A DNA stretch of 48,834 nt. Origin: JAFANK01 sp036741695. Its GTDB lineage: Bacteria; Vulcanimicrobiota; Vulcanimicrobiia; Eremiobacterales; Eremiobacteraceae. Both the position numbers and the translations under genes were made by a program. The DNA is taken from the NCBI GenBank assembly GCA_036741695.1, contig DAINRU010000015.1, forward strand, positions 1-48,834. The letters run 5' to 3'. The notes beneath the pieces were generated by a model. It saw only the letters and a list, made by a program, of their open reading frames with translations, did no database searches and was not told the DNA's origin. Each line of letters opens with the position of its first letter. Position 1 is the stretch's first letter. This document shows positions 8,536 through 16,896 of this stretch, in pieces.

Positions 8536-9985
8536 CGAGGCTCCACTGCGTGCCCGCCTTCGTATCGCGAAGTGCGACGCCCGCATCATTCAGGGCTTGG
8601 CGCAGATGGTCCGACGTGGCGAAGTCCCGGCCGGCGCGTGCCTCATCTCGCAAGGCCACGACGCGGGCGATGAGCGACGCGTCGTCTGACTCCCCATCCC
8701 CCGCTAGAGCGCGCAGCTTCGCTCGGTGCTCAGGAAGCAAAGCCACCTCGCGTGCCTGCGCGACGAGGCCCGCGGCCTGCGCGCTCGGCGGCAGCCCGAG
8801 GACGTGCAAGCAGCGCTCCACAAGCGCCACAACGGCGTGTGCGGAGCCGGCGCTTTGTCCGAGGTTGGCACGCTCCTGGCGCACCTTCGTCTGCAGCCAC
8901 CCAAGCGCTCCCGCCGTATCGAGATCATCATCTAAGAACGCGTCGAAATCCGCCGCCTCGATCGCGCAATGCACGCCGGTCGGGTTTTGCGCCGCAGCAG
9001 CCCGCAAGGCGTCGAGGCCGGCATAGAGGCCACGCAGCCCTTTGCCGGCTGCCTCGAGCGCTTCTTCCGTGTAGTTTGACGGCTTGCGATAGCCTGTCTG
9101 CAGGAAGAGGTAGCGCACGGCAGCCGGATTGTGTGTCCGCAGCATCTCGCTGAGCGGCTTGAAGTTGCCCAGCGATTTGCTCATCTTCTGACCGTCGACG
9201 TTGAGCAGCCCGGCGTGCACCCAGACGTTGGCCATCGGATGAAGGCCGGTCGCGGTCTCCGTCTGCGCGACCTCGTTCTCGTGGTGCGGGAAGACAAGAT
9301 CGGTCGCTCCGCCATGGATATCGAACTGGTCACCCAAGTAGCGCTTGCACAAGGCGGAGCACTCGATGTGCCACCCAGGACGCCCGGGGCCCCAGGGGCT
9401 ATCCCAGGTCGGCTCGCCCGGCTTGGCCTTCTTCCACAGCGCGAAGTCGAGCGGGTCGCGCTTCTCTTCGCGAACCGCGATGCGCTCGCCGGCGCGCAAT
9501 TCATCGAGGTTACGCCGGCTCAATGACCCGTAGCGCGAGTCCTTATCGACCGCGAAGTAGACCCCGTCAGCCGTCTCATACGCCGCTCCCATCTCCACGA
9601 GGCGCTGGATGAGCGCGACGATGCCCGCCATGTCGGCAGTGGCGCGCGGTGAAAGGCTGGGCTCGAGCATGCCGAGCTTTGTGGCGCATTCCTCGAACTC
9701 GCCGTAATAGCGAGCGACCACTTCATTCCAGGGCACGCCGTCTTTGACCGAGCGCTCGATGATGCGGTCGTCGATGTCCGTGATATTGCGAACGTAGGTG
9801 ACCTCGTAGCCCTTGGCCCGCAGGTAGCGGACGAGGACGTCGAACGTGAGGAAGGTGCGCGCGTGACCGAGGTGCGGATGAAAGCTCGGCGTCATGCCGC
9901 AGACATACATCGACACCTTACCGGGCTCTCGAGGAATGAAGTCGTCGACCGTGCGCGTCCGCGTGTTATAGAGGCGCAGTGCCAT
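8525..9985 (-). CDS. cysS: Cysteinyl-tRNA synthetase
   Basis: Charges tRNA-Cys with cysteine. The 486-aa protein is of normal length. The class I signatures are present: HIGH box as HLGH in HPHLGHAR and KMSKS in GQKMSKSLGNF. The zinc ligands are recognisable in MYVCGMT, CSALC and HHENE. The C-terminal DALR and anticodon-binding part (residues 350-486) is present, which separates it from the shorter mycothiol enzyme MshC. The first motif reads CGMTPSFHPHLGH instead of the usual CGPTVYDxxHIGH, an uncommon but plausible variant. The ATG at 9983-9985 lies inside the end of cysE (20-nt overlap). It is part of the gltX-cysE-cysS-rlmB group. Confidence 0.96.
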   Translation of the reverse strand: MALRLYNTRTRTVDDFIPREPGKVSMYVCGMTPSFHPHLGHARTFLTFDVLVRYLRAKGYEVTYVRNITDIDDRIIERSVKDGVPWNEVVARYYGEFEECATKLGMLEPSLSPRATADMAGIVALIQRLVEMGAAYETADGVYFAVDKDSRYGSLSRRNLDELRAGERIAVREEKRDPLDFALWKKAKPGEPTWDSPWGPGRPGWHIECSALCKRYLGDQFDIHGGATDLVFPHHENEVAQTETATGLHPMANVWVHAGLLNVDGQKMSKSLGNFKPLSEMLRTHNPAAVRYLFLQTGYRKPSNYTEEALEAAGKGLRGLYAGLDALRAAAAQNPTGVHCAIEAADFDAFLDDDLDTAGALGWLQTKVRQERANLGQSAGSAHAVVALVERCLHVLGLPPSAQAAGLVAQAREVALLPEHRAKLRALAGDGESDDASLIARVVALRDEARAGRDFATSDHLRQALNDAGVALRDTKAGTQWSLDGG

Positions 9986-10640
9986 GCGTGCTTTCGGCGC
10001 GGCGCGCCTGTTCTTCAAGGGCGGCGACCCGCGCGGACAGCGCGATGATGGCATCGACCGTCGGATCGGGCATGTCCACCTTTGGGATGACGGGTTCCTC
10101 GATCTTCTTGCCGTCCTGCAAGACGACGCGGCCCGGAACGCCGACAACCGTGCTGTTGGGCGGCACGTCCTTGACCACAACCGCACCGGCAGCCACTTTT
10201 GAATTCGCGCCGACGACGATCGCACCGATGATGCCGGCACCGGCTCCGACGATGACATTGTCCTCGAGCGTCGGGTGGCGCTTGCCATGCTGCAGGCTCG
10301 TGCCTCCCAGCGTGACGCCCTGATACAGCGTGCAATTGCGGCCGACCTCAGCCGTCTCGCCGATGACCACGCCCATGCCGTGATCGATGAAGAGCCCCGA
10401 ACCAAGCTCTGCCCCGGGGTGGATCTCGACGCCTGTGATGAAGCGATTAACGTTGGAGAGCAGCCGCGGGATGACGGGCCACCGCCAGCGGTACATCGGA
10501 TGGATGAACCGGTGAGCGACGATGGCGTGGAACCCGGGATAGGCGAGCAGCACCTCAAGCCAGTTGTTGGCTGCGGGGTCTCGTTCGAAGCAGGCACGCC
10601 AGTCGGCGGCTATCTGCTGAAAAATCGATTCGCGTTGCAT
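9966..10640 (-). CDS. cysE: Serine O-acetyltransferase
   Basis: Acetylates serine with acetyl-CoA, the first committed step of cysteine synthesis. 224 aa from the ATG at 10638-10640, chosen because AGGAC lies just upstream; a TTG nine codons earlier lacks this. The N-terminal helical domain (QQIAADWRACFERDPAA) leads into left-handed beta-helix hexapeptide repeats (GVEIHPGAELGSGLFIDHGMGVVIGETAEVG). The catalytic His is in FIDHG. TLYQGVTLGG and GKRHPTLEDNVIVGAGA follow. A C-terminal coiled tail replaces the classical CysK-binding Ile terminus, so complex formation with CysK is doubtful. Placement just before cysS couples cysteine supply to its charging. Confidence 0.95.
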   Translation of the reverse strand: MQRESIFQQIAADWRACFERDPAANNWLEVLLAYPGFHAIVAHRFIHPMYRWRWPVIPRLLSNVNRFITGVEIHPGAELGSGLFIDHGMGVVIGETAEVGRNCTLYQGVTLGGTSLQHGKRHPTLEDNVIVGAGAGIIGAIVVGANSKVAAGAVVVKDVPPNSTVVGVPGRVVLQDGKKIEEPVIPKVDMPDPTVDAIIALSARVAALEEQARRAESTHGTAPL

Positions 10641-10816
10641 GAGGTCCTGCCTAAGTCCAAAGCTCAAAGGGAACGGTGAAGGGCGCCATCGCGCCCCATC
10701 AACAACAACAGCGGCAGGACCGAAACGAGCTTCGGTAGGGAGATGATGGCCTATTGGGTTGTATCATCTAAGAGTGAGGTTCTCAGCCCGCACTAGACGG
10801 CTCCTGCCCGCGAGAG
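10641..10816 (-). promoter_or_regulatory. Leader between gltX and cysE with two hairpins
   Basis: A 176-nt gap in an otherwise tightly packed operon. On the minus strand it contains a small stem CCGAA/TTCGG (720-724 with 731-735 of the 10-kb block, i.e. 10720-10735) and a GGGCGC-GATG-GCGCCC stem (10681-10696) about 40 nt before the cysE start, followed by TTCACC. It could be an attenuator or a weak terminator. No T-box specifier or AGGGTGGNACCGCG-like sequence is visible. Confidence 0.35.
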
Positions 10817-12277
10817 CTAGTCAGCCAGGGATGCCGTGATGCGGCGCGCGACCCGCTGTGGCCCGAGCAGTCGCAGGAGCAGCGCGAGCTCGATGCCGTG
10901 CTCGGAACCCGTGGCGGCCACACGGATGGGACGGAAGAGTGAGCGGCCCTTGAGGCCGTGCTTATCGCCGAGTTTCGCGAGCGCTTCCTTTGACGTCGCG
11001 AGCGCGAAATGCTCGGGGTTTGGGCCGCGTGCGGCCACGTCGCACAGCTCGGTAAGCATCGCGCGAGCCGACGGCTCGGCAAGCGCTTCGCGAGTGCTCG
11101 GACCGGGCGTCAGATCGTCGCGCAGCAGCGCTTCGAGCTCGCGCGGCACGTCCGACAGCACCTCGACATGATCGCTCAACGCGTCGGCGAGCGTCTCCAG
11201 CCAGATCGGATCGCGCAGCTCAGGCAGCGAGGCGAATCGCCGGTCGAGTGCCGCCCACTGCGCGAAGAGCGCTGCCCGTTCGGCTCGCGGCAAGTTGCGG
11301 ATATAGTGCGCGTTGAACCAGCGCAACTTGGCGCTGTCGAACACCGCAGGGCTCTTGCTCGCGCGCTCCAGCGAAAATGCCTTGGCGAGCTCGTCGAGCG
11401 TGAAGAACTCGCGATCGTCGCCCGGTGACCACCCCAGCAGGGCGAGGTAGTTGACCAGCGCCTCGGGCACGAAGCCTGCTTCCCGGTATTCACTGACCGA
11501 CGTCGCGCCATGGCGCTTGGAGAGCTTCTGATGGTCGGGCGCGAGGATCATGGACACATGCGCGAAGAGCGGCAGGGGCAACTCGAGCGCCTCGAAGAGC
11601 GCGACCTGCCGCGGCGTGTTGGGCAGGTGTTCGTCGGCGCGGATGACGTGGCTGATGGCCATGTCGCTGTCGTCGACCACGACGGCGAAGTTATACGCGG
11701 GTGTGGTATCCGAGCGCAAGATGACGAAATCGCCGATCGAGCCGGCGGGGAAGTGGACCGAGCCGCGCACGAGATCCTCGACGTAGATATCGCGCTCCGG
11801 CATGGCAAAGCGCAGCGCCGGCCTGCGACCCGCCGCTTCATGCGCATCACGCTGCTGCTTGGTGAGCTCCCGGCATTTCCCCGAATACTTGGGCGCCTCG
11901 CCACGGCTCTGCTGCCGTGCGCGCTCCGCTTCGAGTTCTTCCTGCGTGCAATAACACGGATAGACCGCTTCGATCTCCATGAGCCGCGCGGCGGCGAGCG
12001 CGTAGCGGTCCTGACGCTCGCTCTGCCGGTAGGGCGCGAACGGGCCGCCAACATCGGGCCCTTCATCCCAGTCGAAGCCCAGCCAGCGCAGGTCGGCCTG
12101 GATAGCGGCCTCAAACTCTCGCGTCGAACGCGCGGCGTCCGTATCTTCCGATCGGAGCACGAACGTGCCAGCGTTGCGGCGCGCGAACAGATAGTTGAAA
12201 AGCGCGGTGCGCGCTCCGCCGACGTGCAGCGAGCCGGTCGGGGAGGGAGCAAAGCGGACTCTGATGGGAGAAACCAT
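10817..12277 (-). CDS. gltX: Glutamyl-tRNA synthetase
   Basis: Attaches glutamate to tRNA-Glu, and in organisms lacking GlnRS also to tRNA-Gln. The 486-aa class I synthetase has RFAPSPTGSLHVGGARTAL (HIGH box as HVGG), a YCxC-type segment (YPCYCTQEEL), the connective domain, and KLSKRHG (KMSKS equivalent) at about residue 250. A helical anticodon-binding domain fills the C-terminal third. The start ATG lies at 12275-12277 and is divergent from the doxX-like gene, with 72 nt between. In Bacillus gltX follows ispF directly; here a doxX-like and a ydeI-like gene are inserted between them. Confidence 0.96.
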   Translation of the reverse strand: MVSPIRVRFAPSPTGSLHVGGARTALFNYLFARRNAGTFVLRSEDTDAARSTREFEAAIQADLRWLGFDWDEGPDVGGPFAPYRQSERQDRYALAAARLMEIEAVYPCYCTQEELEAERARQQSRGEAPKYSGKCRELTKQQRDAHEAAGRRPALRFAMPERDIYVEDLVRGSVHFPAGSIGDFVILRSDTTPAYNFAVVVDDSDMAISHVIRADEHLPNTPRQVALFEALELPLPLFAHVSMILAPDHQKLSKRHGATSVSEYREAGFVPEALVNYLALLGWSPGDDREFFTLDELAKAFSLERASKSPAVFDSAKLRWFNAHYIRNLPRAERAALFAQWAALDRRFASLPELRDPIWLETLADALSDHVEVLSDVPRELEALLRDDLTPGPSTREALAEPSARAMLTELCDVAARGPNPEHFALATSKEALAKLGDKHGLKGRSLFRPIRVAATGSEHGIELALLLRLLGPQRVARRITASLAD

Positions 12278-12349
12278 GACGCGACCTTCTAGTTACCGCA
12301 GCGCCGCGCGACGCCCTGCCACAGGTGCAGACCCGCAAAGGAGCCGTCG

Positions 12350-12736
12350 ATGTTCCCTCATCTCGCTCAGCTCACAGACTATGGGCTCGTATTCCTCAGG
12401 CTCATGGTTGGTCTCGTCTTCGTCGACAGCGGCTATCACGATCTGCGCGATCCCGCTGGACGTGCGGCCAAGATCGGATTGCCCACGGGTCTGACGCTCT
12501 TCATCGGAGCCGCCGAGATTCTGGGTGGGGCGGCAGTCATCATCGGCATCTGGCCGCAGCTCGCCGCGCTCGGTCTCATCCTCATCATGCTCGGAGCCTT
12601 GCAAAAGAAGATCTTCGTGTGGAAGACAGGCTTTTGGGGCAAAGATGGGTTGGGCTGGAATTACGAGCTGATCCTCGTTTCGATGCTGCTCGTTGTCCTC
12701 TTCACGGACGGCGGCAGATATGTCGTGCTACGGTAG
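12350..12736 (+). CDS. DoxX family membrane protein
   Basis: 128 aa with four predicted membrane helices. The DoxX pattern is clear: LVFLRLMVGLVFVDSGYHDL, GLPTGLTLFIGAAEILGGAAVI, LAALGLILIMLGAL, and a last helix after WNYELILVSMLLVVLF. DoxX proteins are associated with redox and thiol metabolism or quinone-linked functions, but the exact role is unknown. A very good ribosome-binding site (AAAGGAG at about 12337-12343) precedes the ATG. It is a plus-strand gene within a minus-strand block, so it was probably inserted into the ispF-gltX interval. Confidence 0.85.
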   Translation: MFPHLAQLTDYGLVFLRLMVGLVFVDSGYHDLRDPAGRAAKIGLPTGLTLFIGAAEILGGAAVIIGIWPQLAALGLILIMLGALQKKIFVWKTGFWGKDGLGWNYELILVSMLLVVLFTDGGRYVVLR

Positions 12737-12745
12737 GATTTTCGA

Positions 12746-13288
12746 TCAGATGAACTTGAGGCGCTCGGCGCGCGCCGACGTCTCGATCAGCTGGTCCAGA
12801 CGCTTTATCCTCGTCTCAGGCCGTTTGGCACTCGCCACCCATCCGATCGCCATCTTCTTATATCCCGGTGGACATCGCTCGAAATACTTCCACGCGCGTG
12901 CCGCTCTCTGAAATCGGCGTTGAAGATCCGCGGGAAGCACGCTTGGCCGCGGCAGAGCCAGGTGCTGCTTATGGCCGGCAAACGCCGCCAGACCCGCACT
13001 GGTCACTTTGCGCGCCGCGATGAGCCTCTTCATGCGGCGTATGTTGGACTGCGACCACGCACTGCGCGGCGTGCGCGGCGTGAACCTGTGCGCGTAGCGG
13101 TCGTGGTCGATCGTGCGCACGATGCTGTCAACCCAGCCGAAACATAATGCTTCCTCGACCGCCTCGTCGTAGGAGATGGTCGACCGGCCTGTGTGCTTCT
13201 TGAAAAGGACGAGCCAGATCGAAGCTTCGGCGGCGTGCTTTCGAAGCCACGCGCGCCACTGTGCGCGGCTGGTCGCGGTCACCATCAC
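12746..13288 (-). CDS. YdeI/OmpD-associated family protein
   Basis: 180 aa matching the YdeI/OmdA family (DUF1905-associated, sometimes called bacteriocin-protection proteins): SRAQWRAWLRKH at the front, IWLVLFKKHTG, SYDEAVEEALCFGWVDS, HRFTPRTPRSAWSQSN, and the C-terminal RCPPGYKKMAIGWVASAKRPETR. Its molecular function is unclear. It converges on the doxX-like gene with a 9-nt gap. Together they form the insertion between ispF and gltX. Confidence 0.85.
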   Translation of the reverse strand: MMVTATSRAQWRAWLRKHAAEASIWLVLFKKHTGRSTISYDEAVEEALCFGWVDSIVRTIDHDRYAHRFTPRTPRSAWSQSNIRRMKRLIAARKVTSAGLAAFAGHKQHLALPRPSVLPADLQRRFQRAARAWKYFERCPPGYKKMAIGWVASAKRPETRIKRLDQLIETSARAERLKFI

Positions 13289-13321
13289 AGGCGAACGCGC
13301 TCTCGTGTGCGGCGAACCATC

Positions 13322-13795
13322 CTAGGCTGACTCGAGCGTGGCCACCGCATAGGCTGCCATGCCGATGCCCTCGCCCGTATACCCCATACCTTCAGTGTGC
13401 TTGGCCTTCACGCTGCAGCATGCTACGGTAATGCCGACCGCCTCGGCCAGCGTGCTGCGCATCTTCTCGATGTGGGGGGCAAGAGCTGGCTGCTCGGCCA
13501 CGATCGTGCAATCCACGTTGCCGACCGTATATCCAGCTTGCGCCAGCCGCCGCACGGCACGGCGCAGCAGCTCGACGCTGTCCGCTCCTGCGAACTGTGG
13601 ATCGCCGGCCGGGAACATCGATCCACAATCCCCCAGAGCGGCGGCACCGAGCAGAGCGTCGATGAGCGCGTGCGCGACGACGTCGGCATCCGAGTAGCCT
13701 TCTAGTCCGCGATCGAAGGGGATACGGCAGCCCGCCAGGATCAACGGCCGTCCTGGCACGAGGCGGTGTGCATCAAAACCGAATCCGACCTTCAT
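13322..13795 (-). CDS. ispF: 2-C-methyl-D-erythritol 2,4-cyclodiphosphate synthase
   Basis: Converts CDP-ME 2-phosphate to the cyclodiphosphate in the non-mevalonate isoprenoid pathway. The 157-aa length is normal. GFGFDAHRLVPGRPLILAG carries the zinc ligands Asp8 and His10. YSDADVVAHALIDALLGAAALGDCGSMFP carries the third ligand His and the conserved GDIG-like turn, here GDCG. The C-terminal CDP-binding motif is KAKHTEGMGYTGEGIGMAAYAV in place of the usual KATTTEGLGFTGRGEGIA, a modest variation. It follows ispD, separated by an array of palindromic repeat units. Confidence 0.94.
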   Translation of the reverse strand: MKVGFGFDAHRLVPGRPLILAGCRIPFDRGLEGYSDADVVAHALIDALLGAAALGDCGSMFPAGDPQFAGADSVELLRRAVRRLAQAGYTVGNVDCTIVAEQPALAPHIEKMRSTLAEAVGITVACCSVKAKHTEGMGYTGEGIGMAAYAVATLESA

Positions 13796-13811
13796 TCCGA
13801 TCGCTCCGTAA

Positions 13812-13960
13812 AACGGACCTAAAGGTCCGTTGCTTCACATTTATGCTGCGTTAAAGATCCGTTGCTTCAAATATATGCTGCGCTAAAGGTCCGTTGCTTC
13901 AAAACCCGTGGCGTTAAGATCCGTTGCTACAAGTGTGTTCGGCTCGAGGTCCGTTGCTGC
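13812..13960. repeat. Tandem array of five palindromic repeat units between ispF and ispD
   Basis: Unit 1 is the intact hairpin (13812-13819 pairs with 13824-13831 around TAAA, then GCTTC). Four further units keep the right half only: AAAGATCCGTTGCTTC at 13853, AAAGGTCCGTTGCTTC at 13885, TAAGATCCGTTGCTAC at 13915, and CGAGGTCCGTTGCTGC at 13945. Start-to-start spacing is 32, 32, 30 and 30 nt, and units 2 and 3 share a longer segment beginning TATGCTGCG. The last two units reach into ispD: its TAG stop (13927-13929) is part of the GCTAC tail, and its last codons are repeat sequence. Confidence 0.85.
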
Positions 13961-14619
13961 AACGTGGCGGCGATGCGCTCTGCCACGATCAGATCCTCCG
14001 GCGTCGTGATCTTCACATTCTCGTCCGAGCTCTCGACGATGGCGACCGTCGCCCCGCCCAGTCGCTCGACGAGTTCTGCGTCGTCAGTCCCCATGAAGCC
14101 GTCCGCTTCGGCGCTCTCGTGCGCGCGGAACAAGAGGTCATACGAGAATGCCTGCGGTGTCTGCGCTGCCCAGAGGCGCTCGCGCGGGATGGTCTTATGC
14201 ACGGTGCCGTTCTCGTTAGCTTGTTTGATCGTGTCCTTCTCGGGCACGGCCGCGATCGCTGCGCCGAGCTCGCGCGCCCGCTCGATGACCCGTGCCAGCA
14301 CGTCGCCGCTCAGAAAAGGCCGTGCGCCATCGTGCACGACGACGAGATCGGTCGGGACTTCGAGCGCGCGCAGCGCCGCGAACACGGAATCCTGCCTGCG
14401 TGCGCCGCCCGCGACGATCCGCCGCACCTTGCCGTCGCCGACGCTTGCCGCCAGCCGCTCGAAGGCGTGGCGTTGGTCAGCTTCGCAGGCGACGACGATG
14501 TCGGTCACGAGCGGTGAACGCGCGATCGTCTCGAGCGACCATGCGACGATCGGCTTGCCGGCAAGCTCGAGCAGCTGTTTGGGTTGACCCATGCGCGCAC
14601 CGCGGCCGGCTGCGGCCAC
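13927..14619 (-). CDS. ispD: 2-C-methyl-D-erythritol 4-phosphate cytidylyltransferase
   Basis: Makes CDP-ME from MEP and CTP. Motifs: AAAGRGARMGQPKQ (CTP-binding loop), VHDGARPFLSGDVLARVIE, KDTIKQ and the C-terminal TDDAELVERLGG. The only usual start is a GTG at 14617-14619. However, recognisable coding (DITVCAIV, the first beta strand of the fold) continues upstream without any ATG, GTG or TTG before a stop at 14656-14658. A Shine-Dalgarno AAGAGGT (14656-14650) suggests initiation on a rare codon such as ATC (14635-14637) or ACG. The C-terminal residues (about QQRTSSRTHL) and the stop derive from invading repeat units. Confidence 0.9.
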   Translation of the reverse strand: MAAAGRGARMGQPKQLLELAGKPIVAWSLETIARSPLVTDIVVACEADQRHAFERLAASVGDGKVRRIVAGGARRQDSVFAALRALEVPTDLVVVHDGARPFLSGDVLARVIERARELGAAIAAVPEKDTIKQANENGTVHKTIPRERLWAAQTPQAFSYDLLFRAHESAEADGFMGTDDAELVERLGGATVAIVESSDENVKITTPEDLIVAERIAATLQQRTSSRTHL

Positions 14620-14647
14620 GATCGCGCATACCGTGATATCCGTGCCG

Positions 14648-15688
14648 CTACCTCTTCAGCTTGGCGAAGATCATGCGCCCGGCTGCGGTCTGCAGCACGG
14701 ACGTCACGACCACGTCCGCGTCTTCGCCCATGACGCGCCTACCGTTCTCCACCACGATCATCGTGCCATCGTCCAGGTAGGCCACCCCTTGGTTCGCCTC
14801 TTTGCCGTCCTTGACGACCTTGACGATCATCTCTTCGCCAGGCAGCACGACCGGTTTGAGCGCGTTGGCCAGTTCGTTGATGTTGAGGACGGCCACGCCC
14901 TGCACTTTCGCGACCCGATTGAGATTGTAGTCGTTCGTGAGCACCTGCGCGCCGAGCATCCTACCCAGCGTCACCAGTTTGCCGTCGACGTCGCGCTCCG
15001 GCGCATCGTGGTCTGAGATCTCAAGGCCCTTGGAGGCCTCGCGCAACTTGTTGAGCACCTCGAGTCCACGGCGACCGCGGCTTCGCTTCACCGGATCCGC
15101 CGAGTCAGCGATGAGCTGCAGCTCGCGTAATACGAACTTAGGAACCATAAGGCGGCCGTCGAGGAAGCCAGACTCGACGATCTCGAGGATCCGGCCATCG
15201 ACGATGACCGACGTGTCGAGCAGTTTGGGCGAGGCCTCGCTCGAGTACGCGGCACCGCGCGACCACCAGGTGAGCCGCTGTCGCAGTCCCAGGCGCACGC
15301 CGAAATATGCGCAGAACAGCGTCACGAGCACGTTGGTCACAAAGGAGATGATCGGGCCGACGCGCGGCATGAGGGCGAACGAGCTGAAGATATCGCGGAT
15401 GAGGAAGGCGACCACAAGGCCGGCGATGAGTCCGAAAAACCCAGACCACGCCTCGGCCGGGTTGCGCCGCGCGATGCTCTCCTCGATAGCGCTGACCAGC
15501 CGTTCGAAGCCGCGTGCGATGAAGGGAGAAGCGGCGATGCCGATGAGCAGCCCCAAGAGCGGCAACGCGTCGTATTCCAAGCGGCTGGTGGCCTCGGGCC
15601 AGTGAATGGCGAGCGACAACTCACGGCCGATGAGCAGCCCAAGCAAGCCGAACAGACAGGCGAAAATGATGCGCAAGAGCAGATTCAA
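14648..15688 (-). CDS. PIN/TRAM-domain membrane protein (YacL type)
   Basis: 346 aa from a TTG at 15686-15688 that overlaps the hemW stop as TTGA. The N-terminal part has four membrane helices (LLLRIIFACLFGLLGLLIG, YDALPLLGLLIGIAAS, WSGFFGLIAGLVVAFLI, ISFVTNVLVTLFCAYFGV). A PIN domain follows, starting KLLDTSVIVDGRILEIVESG (first catalytic Asp), with acidic residues in APERDVDGKLV and LTNDYNL. A C-terminal TRAM domain (GEEMIVKVVKDGKEANQGVAYLDD) should bind RNA. PIN domains are usually ribonucleases; the cellular substrate is unknown. It directly precedes ispD, as yacL does in Bacillus. Confidence 0.9.
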   Translation of the reverse strand: MNLLLRIIFACLFGLLGLLIGRELSLAIHWPEATSRLEYDALPLLGLLIGIAASPFIARGFERLVSAIEESIARRNPAEAWSGFFGLIAGLVVAFLIRDIFSSFALMPRVGPIISFVTNVLVTLFCAYFGVRLGLRQRLTWWSRGAAYSSEASPKLLDTSVIVDGRILEIVESGFLDGRLMVPKFVLRELQLIADSADPVKRSRGRRGLEVLNKLREASKGLEISDHDAPERDVDGKLVTLGRMLGAQVLTNDYNLNRVAKVQGVAVLNINELANALKPVVLPGEEMIVKVVKDGKEANQGVAYLDDGTMIVVENGRRVMGEDADVVVTSVLQTAAGRMIFAKLKR

Positions 15689-16896
15689 CGCGTCACCATA
15701 GGCAGACGTTGCGGCACGAGAAACTCGGCGCAGACGGTGTTGGCAAGCAAACGGCCGCGCCGTGTGAGGCGCATGCCGCGAGCGTCCTGTTCGAGCAGCC
15801 CCGCTGCCATGCATTTTTCGGCTGCACGTGCATATACAACTGTAATCGGCACGGCGAAGCGCTCTCGGAAGTCGTCAGCCTCCATCCCCGCCGACGTTCG
15901 CAACGCGAGCATAGCCGCTTCGCCGAGCCGGGCCCATGGTTCAAGGCGTTCCTCGTCGGCACGAGCCTGCTGACCGCTTTCGATGGCCGAGCAATATGCG
16001 TCGAAATCACGGTGATTGCGATAGCGCACGCCCGACTTGTATCCGGCAGCCGACACCCCGAAGGCGACGCAATCACGCTGGCGCCAGTATCCGACGTTGT
16101 GCGCGCTCTCGAAGCCGGGCCGGGCGAAGTTCGAGATCTCGTAGTGCACAAAGCCTGCATCGCTCAACACGTCGTGCGCGGTGTCGAGCATGCTCGCGAG
16201 GTCGTCGTCATCCGGGAACACGGACGGATCGCGTCCGTACCAGGTGGCATACGGTGTCCCCGCTTCGATCGTCAGCCCGTAGATCGACATGTGATCGACC
16301 CGGAGCGCGATCGCCTTCGCCAGCGTGCGCACGAAACTGGTTTCGTCTTGGCCCGGCGCGCCGGCGATGAGGTCGATGCTCACGTTGCTGAAGCCTGCAT
16401 CGCGGGCTGCGACGCAGAACTCGATGGCCTGATCGCTTGTGTGGGCGCGGCCGAGACGGTGCAGGTCTGCGTCGTCGAGCGACTGGACGCCCACGGACAG
16501 CCGATTGACCCCAGCTTCCCGCCAGGCCGGCAGATCGTCGACGTTGCGCGCCGGGTTCGCCTCGAGCGTGCACTCGATGCTGCCCGGCCGAATCGCGTAG
16601 CGTTCGAAGATCGCGCGCAGCAGGGCCTCGAGTTCGGCGCGCGGCAGCGCCGATGGCGTTCCGCCCCCGAGATAGAGCGTTTGCAGCGGACGCGGTGGCG
16701 GCGCGGCGGCGTGCAGACCGGCCCCGTCGATCTCGCGCAACAGCGCCGCCATGTATCGGCGCAGTGGTGCGTCACGGTAGAGCACGACCGCGAAGTCGCA
16801 ATACGGGCAGATGCGATCGCAAAATGGGATATGCACGTAGCAACCCAGGCCGTCGTCAACGCTGCGCTGCAGCCAGTGAGGTGCGCTTTCCCTCAT
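15685..16896 (-). CDS. hemW: Radical SAM protein HemW (heme chaperone / CPO-III-like)
   Basis: 403 aa. HemW binds heme and a 4Fe-4S cluster and is thought to insert heme into target proteins; older annotations call it coproporphyrinogen III oxidase. The radical-SAM motif is FCDRICPYCDF (CX3CX2C). It is followed by TLYLGGGTPSAL, LEANP, LSVGVQSLDD, IDLIAGAPGQ and the heme-binding HNVGYW motif typical of HemW. The ATG at 16894-16896 overlaps the degV stop as ATGA. This start was chosen over an upstream extension because the domain starts about 20 residues later and the overlap implies coupling. Confidence 0.9.
   Translation of the reverse strand: MRESAPHWLQRSVDDGLGCYVHIPFCDRICPYCDFAVVLYRDAPLRRYMAALLREIDGAGLHAAAPPPRPLQTLYLGGGTPSALPRAELEALLRAIFERYAIRPGSIECTLEANPARNVDDLPAWREAGVNRLSVGVQSLDDADLHRLGRAHTSDQAIEFCVAARDAGFSNVSIDLIAGAPGQDETSFVRTLAKAIALRVDHMSIYGLTIEAGTPYATWYGRDPSVFPDDDDLASMLDTAHDVLSDAGFVHYEISNFARPGFESAHNVGYWRQRDCVAFGVSAAGYKSGVRYRNHRDFDAYCSAIESGQQARADEERLEPWARLGEAAMLALRTSAGMEADDFRERFAVPITVVYARAAEKCMAAGLLEQDARGMRLTRRGRLLANTVCAEFLVPQRLPMVTR

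Noticed and set aside
8525..9985. MshC (mycothiol ligase) rather than CysS
   Set aside because: The variant first motif CGMTP recalls MshC, but the KMSKS and full C-terminal anticodon-binding region at 486 aa, and the cysE-cysS-rlmB context, support CysS.
10641..10816. T-box riboswitch before cysE
   Set aside because: No specifier loop or antiterminator consensus was found; only two short stems.
13812..13960. CRISPR-like array
   Set aside because: Repeats at about 30-nt spacing, but the conserved part is only 16-17 nt, the units decay, the spacers are shorter than 16 nt and share sequence, and no cas gene is in the window.
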